A DNA stretch of 64,000 bases from Pseudomonadota bacterium (lineage in GTDB: Bacteria > Verrucomicrobiota > Verrucomicrobiia > Limisphaerales > SXTU01): assembly GCA_009922615.1 (NCBI GenBank), contig RFVF01000002.1, positions 1 to 64,000 on the forward strand. Reading direction: 5' to 3'. Below are positions 1 to 7,577 of this stretch, piece by piece (position 1 is the stretch's first letter; the number at the start of each line of letters is the position of its first letter). The notes under the pieces were generated by a model that was given only the letters and a program-made list of their open reading frames with translations, was not told the DNA's origin and ran no database searches. Position numbers and translations under genes: made by a program.

Positions 1-15
1 TGAGCCCGTTGCCCA

Positions 16-28
16 ACTGCAATGCAGT
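16..28. promoter_or_regulatory. Short palindrome upstream of the metal ABC transporter
   Basis: A perfect 6+6 bp dyad, ACTGCA-A-TGCAGT, lies about 130 bp before the znuC-like start. The CTGCA word recurs near 56 and 79, so the 156 bp leader has some repeated structure. Metal transporters are commonly controlled by Fur-family repressors (Zur, Mur) binding dyads, but this sequence does not match the E. coli Zur box. The rest of positions 1-156 holds no gene that I can support. This is a weak candidate operator only. Confidence 0.2.
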
Positions 29-156
29 AGAAAACCGACCTGCCTTCAGCAGCTCAACTGCATGAAAACTCACCTCCTACTGCATCGTTCCGGCTTAGGA
101 AGCTTGGAGGATGTTCAAAACCAGTTCCTGGAACAGCTTTCCCAATTCCGAACGCT

Positions 157-969
157 TTGAACCAACCCTCCCACACCACCTGCAGCCACTCCGCCGCCGA
201 CATCGCCGTCTCCGTGCGCGACCTGCGCGTCACGCTCGGCGGCCAGGCCATCTTGCGCGGGGTGAACCTGCACCTGCATCGCGGGCAGCTCGTCGCGCTC
301 ATCGGCCCGAACGGCTCGGGCAAGACCACGCTGCTACGCGCCATGGTCGGCCTGCAAAAGCCCGACTCCGGCGAGGTGCGACTCTTCGGCGAAAGCAACT
401 TGAAGAAGGCCCTACCGCGCGTCGGCTACGTCCCGCAACGCCTCGCGCTGGACCGCAGCTTCATCCTCAGCGTCCGCGAATTCCTCGCCCTGCGCCTGCG
501 CGAGACGCAGCACTGGTTCTGGCACCGCCACCGCGACACCGATGACCGCCTTCGCGCCGGCATGGCCGAGCTGGGTGCCGAGTCGTTGTTGGACCGCCCC
601 ATCGCCGCGCTTTCCGGCGGCCAGCTCCAGCGCGTGCTCATCGTCTTCGCGCTGCTGAAACAGCCCGACCTTCTGCTCCTCGACGAACCCACCGCCGGCG
701 TGGACACGCCCGGCGAACAGGATTTTTACGAGACCATCGCGGAAGTCCACCGCCGCCACAAACTCACCGTCGTGCTCGTCTCGCACGACCTCTCGATGGT
801 CTATCGCCACGCCTCGTGGGTCTATGCGCTCAACGGCGTCGTCTGCTGCGAAGGCTCGCCCGAGCACGTCATGAACGCCGACTCGCTAAAGGAAGCCTAC
901 GGCCTGAACGTCACGCCCTATCACCATCACGGCCATTCGCACGGCCCCGGAGAAGGGCACGCACAATGA
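157..969 (+). CDS. znuC: Zinc/manganese-type ABC transporter ATP-binding protein (ZnuC-like)
   Basis: This is the ATPase subunit of a metal-ion importer, expected on the cytoplasmic face paired with the permease just downstream. In 270 aa the Walker A motif GPNGSGKTT is at residues 50-58, the ABC signature LSGGQ at 152-156 and Walker B LLLLDEP at 172-178, followed by the H-loop SHD. The C-terminus (about 253-270) is rich in His and Gly, a common feature of metal-handling ABC ATPases. The stop codon overlaps the permease start in an ATGA, so the two are translationally coupled. No solute-binding protein (ZnuA) is present; it could lie left of the window. Zn, Mn and Fe cannot be told apart from sequence alone. 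Confidence 0.9.
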   Translation: MNQPSHTTCSHSAADIAVSVRDLRVTLGGQAILRGVNLHLHRGQLVALIGPNGSGKTTLLRAMVGLQKPDSGEVRLFGESNLKKALPRVGYVPQRLALDRSFILSVREFLALRLRETQHWFWHRHRDTDDRLRAGMAELGAESLLDRPIAALSGGQLQRVLIVFALLKQPDLLLLDEPTAGVDTPGEQDFYETIAEVHRRHKLTVVLVSHDLSMVYRHASWVYALNGVVCCEGSPEHVMNADSLKEAYGLNVTPYHHHGHSHGPGEGHAQ

Positions 970-1796
970 GCATCCTCGCTGACATCGAACCCTTCATGCT
1001 CCGCGCTTTCGCGGTGGCCGTCGTCATGGGGCCGTTGTGCGCGCTGCTCGGCGTGTTCGTCACCGCGCGGCGCATGGCTTTCTTCAGCGACACCATCGCG
1101 CACGGCGCGTTGGCAGGCATCGGCCTGGGCTTCCTGCTCGGCTTCGAGGATCCGACCTGGCCGATGGTGCTCTTCAGCCTGCTCGTCGCGGCGGCGATTC
1201 TTTGGCTCAAGGAACACACTGACCTGCTCACCGACACCATCATGGCGCTGCTGCTCTCCGGCTCGGTGGCATTCGGCATCATCGTGTTGAGCCTGCTCAA
1301 GAACCGGCGCGGCGAGCTGCACCGCTACCTCTTCGGCGACATCCTCAGCGTCGGCCCGGATGACGTGTGGCTCGCGGTGGTGCTATGCGGCGCCATCGGC
1401 GTCTGGCTGTTCACAAAGCTCAGTCCACTGGCGCTGCTCACCGCGAGCGAAGATCTCGCGCACGTCTGCGGCGTGCGGACGCGCTGGCTGAACTACGCCT
1501 TCGTGCTCGTGCTCACGGTCGTGGTGTCCCTGAGCATCCGGCTGCTGGGCATCATTCTCGTCACCTCGCTCGTGGTCATCCCGCCCGCCGCCGCGCGCAA
1601 CCTCGCGCGCAACCTCCGCCAGCAGGTCATCCTCAGCCTCATCATCGGCCTGTTCGGTGGCGCGGCTGGCACGGTGGCCAGCTACCACTGGGACATCCCC
1701 TGCGGCCCGGCCATCGTGATGGCGTGCATCGCGGTGTTCATCGGCTCCTTGCTGGCGAGCAAGCTGTGGCTGAACCGGCCGACGAAGGCGGCTTGA
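966..1796 (+). CDS. znuB: Metal ABC transporter permease (ZnuB-like, ABC-3 family)
   Basis: A 276-aa integral membrane protein forming the channel of the metal importer. It has about eight hydrophobic segments and the ABC-3 family arrangement, including the early RRMAFFSDTIAHGALAG segment and a later LVVIPPAAARNLA segment that is typical of ZnuB/MntB permeases. The ATG at 966 is chosen because it overlaps the stop of the ATPase gene by four bases (ATGA) and begins directly before the first membrane helix. A longer in-frame extension upstream only reads antisense-like Arg-rich sequence inside the ATPase gene. Confidence 0.88.
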   Translation: MSILADIEPFMLRAFAVAVVMGPLCALLGVFVTARRMAFFSDTIAHGALAGIGLGFLLGFEDPTWPMVLFSLLVAAAILWLKEHTDLLTDTIMALLLSGSVAFGIIVLSLLKNRRGELHRYLFGDILSVGPDDVWLAVVLCGAIGVWLFTKLSPLALLTASEDLAHVCGVRTRWLNYAFVLVLTVVVSLSIRLLGIILVTSLVVIPPAAARNLARNLRQQVILSLIIGLFGGAAGTVASYHWDIPCGPAIVMACIAVFIGSLLASKLWLNRPTKAA

Positions 1797-1837
1797 GCCT
1801 GCTTGTCGCGCCTGCCGGGACGCGACATGCTCGAAGC

Positions 1838-2545
1838 ATGGCTGCAACGAAAGGCAAATTGGTCGTTATCACCGGGGTCTCGCGCGGACTCGGCCGGGCG
1901 ATGGTCGAGGAATTCATCCGGCGCGGACACACGGTCGTCGGCTGCGGACGCAGCACGGTGGCCGTTGCTGAACTGTCCCAGCGGCACGGTGCACCACACG
2001 ACTTTGCCACGGTGGATGTGGCGTCGGATGCTGGGGTGCAGGCATGGGCGAAGCGCGTGCTGGCATCGCACGGCGCGCCGGATTTGCTGCTGAACAACGC
2101 CGCACTCATCAACCGCAACGCGCCGTTGTGGGAAGTGAGTGCGCAGGAATTTTCCGACGTGGTGGACGTGAACCTCAAAGGCGTGGCGAACGTGGTCCGG
2201 CATTTTGTCCCGGCCATGGTGGTCCGGCGTAGCGGAGTGATTGTGAACTTCAGCTCCGGCTGGGGTCGCTCAACCTCGGCGGAGGTCGCGCCGTATTGCG
2301 CGACGAAGTGGGCAATGGAGGGCCTCACGCAGGCGCTGGCACAGGAGTTACCCACCGGCATGGCAGCTGTTCCGCTAAACCCCGGCGTGATCAACACGGA
2401 CATGCTGCGCAGTTGCTTTGGCGACTCGGCAGCGGCTTATCCGGAGGCGCACGAGTGGGCTAAATTGGCGGTGCAGTTCCTGCTGAAACTCAGTGCGCGC
2501 GACAACGGTCGATCGTTGACGGTTTCAGGAACCGTAGGTGAGTAA
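1838..2545 (+). CDS. Short-chain dehydrogenase/reductase (SDR family)
   Basis: A classical SDR of 235 aa that would use NAD(P)H in the cytoplasm; the substrate cannot be predicted. The Rossmann motif TGVSRGLG is at residues 12-19, the NNAA motif at 86-89, and the catalytic Ser/Tyr/Lys set at about S139-S140, Y153 and K157 (YCATK). The start at 1838 gives the normal N-terminus of the family, with the first beta strand at residues 8-12. The gene lies 42 bp after the znuB-like gene and may be co-transcribed, but there is no functional link to metal transport. Confidence 0.85.
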   Translation: MAATKGKLVVITGVSRGLGRAMVEEFIRRGHTVVGCGRSTVAVAELSQRHGAPHDFATVDVASDAGVQAWAKRVLASHGAPDLLLNNAALINRNAPLWEVSAQEFSDVVDVNLKGVANVVRHFVPAMVVRRSGVIVNFSSGWGRSTSAEVAPYCATKWAMEGLTQALAQELPTGMAAVPLNPGVINTDMLRSCFGDSAAAYPEAHEWAKLAVQFLLKLSARDNGRSLTVSGTVGE

Positions 2546-2578
2546 CAGCGATTGCTCGCAGCCCAGTTCCGACCGGGT

Positions 2579-2616
2579 CAGCAGGCAGGTTTTCCTTCCC
2601 ATACCGCTGCCTGCTG
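2579..2616 (+). other. 10-bp perfect inverted repeat in the SDR / polysaccharide-module gap
   Basis: CAGCAGGCAG at 2579-2588 pairs perfectly with CTGCCTGCTG at 2607-2616 across an 18-nt loop. It sits 34 bp after the SDR stop and 90 bp before the UDP-sugar dehydrogenase start. There is no T-run on either side, so it is not a standard intrinsic terminator. It could be a transcript 3' end, a leader hairpin of the polysaccharide operon, or chance. Confidence 0.35.
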
Positions 2617-2705
2617 GATAAGACTCGGCGCGAAGGCACACGAGACCAGAACCGCTCAGGGCGGGGTAAACGCCCGGTTTCGCGGCCCATCTGTCGAACC
2701 ATCAC

Positions 2706-3959
2706 ATGAAAATCGGCATCATCGGACTCGGCTACGTCGGGCTACCTCTTTCACTCCAATTTGCGCGCTCGGGCGTAGACGTCACCGGCTTGGACGTGGA
2801 CGACAAAAAGATCGTCGCGTTGAACGCGGGCCGCAGCTACATCGAGCACATCCCCGCCACGGCCATCCAGGAACAGGTCAACTCCAGACGCTTCCGTGCG
2901 ACGACGGATTTCTCCGCCATCAAGAAGCTCGACGCGGTGATCATCTGCGTCCCCACGCCGCTCAATAAAAACCGCGAACCCGACATCAGCTACATCCTCA
3001 AGTCCGGCGAAGCCATCCTGCCGCACTTGCACAAGGGCCTGCTCGTCGTGCTCGAATCCACGACCTACCCCGGCACGACCGACGAAGACCTTCGCGCCGT
3101 GCTGGAGCGCAACGGATTGAAAGCAGGCGTGGACTTCAACCTCGCCTTCTCCCCCGAGCGCGAAGACCCCGGCAATCCGAACAGCGTCGTCGCGCAAATC
3201 CCCAAAGTGGTCGGCGGCCTCACGCCTGCCTGCCAGAAGCGCGCCATCGAGCTCTACAGCCAGGCCATCAAGACCATCGTCCCCGTCAGCTCTTGCCGCG
3301 CGGCCGAGGCGACGAAGCTCCTCGAAAACATTTTCCGTGGCGTGAACATCGCACTGGTGAACGAGCTGAAGCAGGTTTATGCCGCGATGGGCATTGACGT
3401 GTGGGAAGTCATCAACGCCGCGAAGACCAAGCCGTTCGGCTACATGGCCTTCTATCCCGGCCCCGGCCTCGGCGGACATTGTATTCCGATTGATCCGTTC
3501 TACCTCACGTGGAAGGCGCGCGAGTATGGCCAGAACACCAAGTTCATCGAACTCGCCGGCGAGGTGAACACCGCCATGCCGATGTATGTGGTGCATCGCC
3601 TGCAAGAGGCGCTCAACTCAAAGAAAAAATCCCTCAACGGCAGCAAGATTCTCATCGTTGGCCTCGCCTACAAAGCCAACGTGGACGACGACCGCGAGTC
3701 GCCCAGCTACGTGTTGCTCGACCTCTTCAAGGAACGCGGCGCGAAGGTCGCCTACTACGACCCGCATGTCCCCGTCATCCGCCCGAGCCGCGAACACGGC
3801 CATTGGGCGGGCGCGAAGTCCGTGCCATGGACCCAGAAGAGCATCAGCAGCTACGACGCCGTGGTCATCTCCACCAACCACAAGCGCACGAACAACCAGC
3901 AGCTCGGCGTGAAGTGCTTGCTCATTACGTTTTACTCCTGCCCAGCCACTAACCCGTAA
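2706..3959 (+). CDS. UDP-N-acetyl-D-glucosamine/galactosamine 6-dehydrogenase (WbpA/TviB-like)
   Basis: An NAD-dependent enzyme that oxidises C6 of a UDP-HexNAc to the uronic acid for surface polysaccharide. In 417 aa the dinucleotide motif GLGYVG is at residues 7-12, the SPEREDPGN signature of the UDP-GlcNAc (WbpA) subgroup at 149-157, and the catalytic Cys at C259 in GLGGHCIPIDPF. The C-terminal UDP-binding domain is normal up to about residue 390 (VISTNHK). After that the expected ending, usually a VVDTRN-like strand, is replaced by about 20 unusual residues, where the DNA becomes AT-richer and contains an inverted repeat. The catalytic core is intact, so activity is likely. The next gene is the matching 4-epimerase, 19 bp away. 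Confidence 0.88.
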   Translation: MKIGIIGLGYVGLPLSLQFARSGVDVTGLDVDDKKIVALNAGRSYIEHIPATAIQEQVNSRRFRATTDFSAIKKLDAVIICVPTPLNKNREPDISYILKSGEAILPHLHKGLLVVLESTTYPGTTDEDLRAVLERNGLKAGVDFNLAFSPEREDPGNPNSVVAQIPKVVGGLTPACQKRAIELYSQAIKTIVPVSSCRAAEATKLLENIFRGVNIALVNELKQVYAAMGIDVWEVINAAKTKPFGYMAFYPGPGLGGHCIPIDPFYLTWKAREYGQNTKFIELAGEVNTAMPMYVVHRLQEALNSKKKSLNGSKILIVGLAYKANVDDDRESPSYVLLDLFKERGAKVAYYDPHVPVIRPSREHGHWAGAKSVPWTQKSISSYDAVVISTNHKRTNNQQLGVKCLLITFYSCPATNP

Positions 3960-3975
3960 TGAGTATTAACGTAAT
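3921..3975. repeat. AT-rich inverted-repeat segment at the 3' end of the dehydrogenase gene
   Basis: CTCATTACG (3921-3929) pairs with CGTAATGAG (3955-3963), and ATTACGTT (3924-3931) pairs with AACGTAAT (3968-3975). These nested arms cover the last 39 bases of the dehydrogenase gene and its intergenic gap. The composition is clearly lower in GC than the flanks, and the encoded C-terminus departs from the family. A small inserted palindromic element, or local rearrangement that generated a new stop, would explain both. No T-run follows, so an ordinary terminator is less likely. Confidence 0.45.
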
Positions 3976-3978
3976 TCC

Positions 3979-5007
<1,029 letters not shown>

Positions 5008-5010
5008 GAG

Positions 5011-5913
5011 ATGGCCGACGGCGTTTTTCGCATGAACCCCTCCCAGCCGCACGTCAACGAACTCGCCGACTACGAGCGCGTCATCCGGCCCAAGAAGGGC
5101 CTCGTGGCGGTGGACTTCGATGAGCTGTGGCGCTACCGCGAGCTGTTCTGGTTCCTCGCCTGGCGCGACATCCTCGTGCGCTACAAGCAGGCGGTGCTCG
5201 GCGTCGCTTGGGCCGTGCTCAAGCCGTTCCTCACGATGGTTGTGTTCACCATCGTCTTTGGGAAACTCGCGGGCTTCTCGGAGAAGAAGGGGATGAACTT
5301 CGAGACCTACGCGGTGCTGACGCTGGCCGGGCTGCTGCCGTGGCAATTCTTCGCGAACGCGATGGCCGAGAGCAGCAACTCGCTTGTCGGCTCGTCGAAC
5401 ATGATTTCCAAAATCTATTTCCCGCGTCTCATCATCCCGGCCAGCGCGGTCATCAGCGGTGCGGTGGACTTCGCCATCGGGTTGGTGATTCTGTTCGGCG
5501 TGATGATTTGGGCGGGCGTGAGTTGGCATCTGCATCTACTCCTACTGCCGGTGTTCTTCCTCGTGGCGTTCGCAGCCGCTTTCGCCATCGGCCTGTGGCT
5601 CTCAGCGCTGAACGTGAAGTATCGCGACGTGAAATACATCGTGCCGTTCATCGTGCAGATGGGCCTCTACGCCAGCCCGGTCGCCTTCCCGTCCAGCCTC
5701 GTGCGCGAGAAGTTCGGCGACACGGTGTTCTTCCTCTTCAGCCTGAACCCGATGGTCGGGGTGATCGATGGCTTCCGCTGGGGTGTGCTGGGCGGAGCGT
5801 TCGAGCCTTACTGGCCGGGCTTCGGCGTGAGCCTGGGCGTGATCGCCGCTCTGCTCATCAGCGGCGCGCTTTACTTCCGCCGCGCGGAGAAGACGTTTGC
5901 TGACGTGATTTGA
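5011..5913 (+). CDS. wzm: Polysaccharide ABC exporter permease (Wzm-like, ABC-2 family)
   Basis: A roughly 300-aa inner-membrane permease with a cytoplasmic N-terminus and six hydrophobic segments. The family motif around WRDILVRYKQAVLGVAWAVL, just before the first membrane helix, is typical of O-antigen, capsule and teichoic-acid exporters (Wzm/KpsM/TagG). It would move an undecaprenyl-linked glycan across the inner membrane together with the ATPase 3 bp downstream. The ATG at 5011 is three bases after the epimerase stop; an alternative ATG at 5032 is equally plausible. Confidence 0.88.
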   Translation: MADGVFRMNPSQPHVNELADYERVIRPKKGLVAVDFDELWRYRELFWFLAWRDILVRYKQAVLGVAWAVLKPFLTMVVFTIVFGKLAGFSEKKGMNFETYAVLTLAGLLPWQFFANAMAESSNSLVGSSNMISKIYFPRLIIPASAVISGAVDFAIGLVILFGVMIWAGVSWHLHLLLLPVFFLVAFAAAFAIGLWLSALNVKYRDVKYIVPFIVQMGLYASPVAFPSSLVREKFGDTVFFLFSLNPMVGVIDGFRWGVLGGAFEPYWPGFGVSLGVIAALLISGALYFRRAEKTFADVI

Positions 5914-5916
5914 GCC

Positions 5917-7119
5917 ATGTCCAAGCCCATCATCAGCGTTCGCGGGATCTCCAAGCAGTATCGGCTCGGCTCGGCCAAGTCGCAGGACACGCTGCGCGAC
6001 CAGCTCACGCACTGGGCGAAAAACCTCGGCAAGGAGCAGGCGGACGCCAGTGAATCTTTCTGGGCACTGCGGGATGTCTGCTTCGACGTAAAGCCCGGCG
6101 AGGTCATCGGTGTCATCGGGCGCAACGGCGCAGGGAAATCCACGCTGCTCAAAGTCCTCAGCCAGATCACCGAGCCGACCGAGGGAGAAATTTACCTGCG
6201 CGGTCGGCTCGCCTCGTTGCTCGAGGTCGGCACCGGCTTCCATCAGGAACTCACCGGCCGCGAGAACATTTTCCTTAACGGCGTCATCCTTGGCATGACC
6301 CAGGCCGAGGTGCGCGCGAAGTTCGATGAAATCGTCGAGTTCGCCGAGGTCGGCAAGTTCCTCGACACGCCGGTGAAGCGCTATTCCTCCGGCATGTATG
6401 TGCGCCTGGCCTTCGCCGTCGCCGCGCATCTGGAGCCGGAGATTCTCGTCGTGGACGAGGTGCTGGCGGTCGGCGACGCGGCGTTCCAGAACAAGTGCCT
6501 GGGCAAAATGCAGGATGTGGCCAAGAACCGCGGACGCACCGTCCTTTTCGTGAGCCACAACATGGCCGCCGTGCAGGCGCTCTGCGGACGCATCATCCAC
6601 ATGGGCGGCGGTCGCGTGCTGGGCGATGGCAATCCCGACGCGCAAATCGCCGCCTATCTCGGCGAGATCAAGAAGCCGCGCACCGACACCGCCGTGCCGT
6701 TGGGCAAGATTGTCGAGTGCCGGCAACTGGAGTTCAGCCCCAACCCCAGCGTCAGCGGGCAGCCGCTGGAGTTCACGCTCGAACTCGGCGCGAAGCAGCG
6801 CACGCAACTCATCGACTGCGCCATCCTGATTTACAGCGTCTATGGCCAGCGCGTGGCGATCCTCGATTTGCGCAAGCCCACGGGCCAGTTCCCCATCGGG
6901 CCGGACGCGCCGTTCCGCTGCACGGGCCGGATCAAGCATTTCCCGCTCGTCGAGGGTGACTATCGCGTGGGGCTGTTCATGAACTGCTCGGAGTATTACA
7001 GCGACTACCATGACCTCGCGTCGCTGACCGTGAGCGCCGCGACGAAGGAAGGCGAGCTGGCTCCGTATGCCGCACACTTCCGCGGGCTGGTGGAGCTGGA
7101 GTGCGACGTGAAGTTTTAA
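5917..7119 (+). CDS. wzt: Polysaccharide ABC exporter ATPase with C-terminal substrate-recognition domain (Wzt-like)
   Basis: A 400-aa ATPase partner of the upstream permease. Walker A GRNGAGKST is at residues 68-76, and the H-family signature YSSGMYVRLAFA and Walker B ILVVDEVLAVGD follow in the first 230 residues. From about residue 255 to the end is an extra beta-rich domain of the Wzt C-terminal type, which in characterised exporters binds the terminal cap of the O-polysaccharide. Its presence points to export of a finished, capped chain rather than a KpsT-style capsule. It is the last clear member of the 2.7-7.1 kb polysaccharide operon. Confidence 0.88.
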   Translation: MSKPIISVRGISKQYRLGSAKSQDTLRDQLTHWAKNLGKEQADASESFWALRDVCFDVKPGEVIGVIGRNGAGKSTLLKVLSQITEPTEGEIYLRGRLASLLEVGTGFHQELTGRENIFLNGVILGMTQAEVRAKFDEIVEFAEVGKFLDTPVKRYSSGMYVRLAFAVAAHLEPEILVVDEVLAVGDAAFQNKCLGKMQDVAKNRGRTVLFVSHNMAAVQALCGRIIHMGGGRVLGDGNPDAQIAAYLGEIKKPRTDTAVPLGKIVECRQLEFSPNPSVSGQPLEFTLELGAKQRTQLIDCAILIYSVYGQRVAILDLRKPTGQFPIGPDAPFRCTGRIKHFPLVEGDYRVGLFMNCSEYYSDYHDLASLTVSAATKEGELAPYAAHFRGLVELECDVKF

Positions 7120-7125
7120 GCAAAT

Positions 7126-7503
7126 ATGGCCGAGCCGCAAACCATTGCCCGGTCGGCCGCATTGCCCGTGGTGGTCACGCTTTCAATAGTATCCGTGGTG
7201 CTGGCTTTGCTGGTGGCGAGCATGGCCCCAGGGGAATACCACCACTTCGAGCATGAGGCAGAAAGGCACGGCGGTGGCGGCTGGCCGTCTTTCACTGAGC
7301 ACACGAAGCTAGTGCCATTCCTCGGATTGGTGCTGGCGATACCCACTGTTGGATTCGGGATTCGCCTGTTGCGCAACCCAGACTGTCGACCTGCGACGCT
7401 TCTGTGGTATTGCTCGGTGGTCATCTTGGCGCACTTGCTTTGGCTGGTAGTGAGTTTCCTGTCAGTTTACGTGCTCTACGTGAAGTTCTACCACTGGCTT
7501 TAG
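7126..7503 (+). CDS. Small membrane protein of unknown function
   Basis: A 125-aa protein with three predicted membrane helices at about residues 9-31, 63-80 and 89-115. Between the first and second is a short His-rich stretch (YHHFEHEAERHGGGG) that may face the periplasm. I do not recognise the family. It starts six bases after the Wzt gene and is probably the last gene of that operon. An accessory role in glycan export or simple hitch-hiking are both possible. Confidence 0.6.
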   Translation: MAEPQTIARSAALPVVVTLSIVSVVLALLVASMAPGEYHHFEHEAERHGGGGWPSFTEHTKLVPFLGLVLAIPTVGFGIRLLRNPDCRPATLLWYCSVVILAHLLWLVVSFLSVYVLYVKFYHWL

Positions 7504-7577
7504 CCACGTCGCCGCATCCGATGGACACCGCCGCTTGCCTAGGTGCATCATCCGCGCCCTGAACTTCGACACGGATC

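Noticed and set aside
16..28. Calling the palindrome upstream of znuC a Zur box
   Set aside because: It does not match the known Zur consensus and is shorter than typical Fur-family operators.
1..156. Tail of an upstream gene at the left edge
   Set aside because: The TGA at position 1 could be a stop, but there is no sequence before it to judge.
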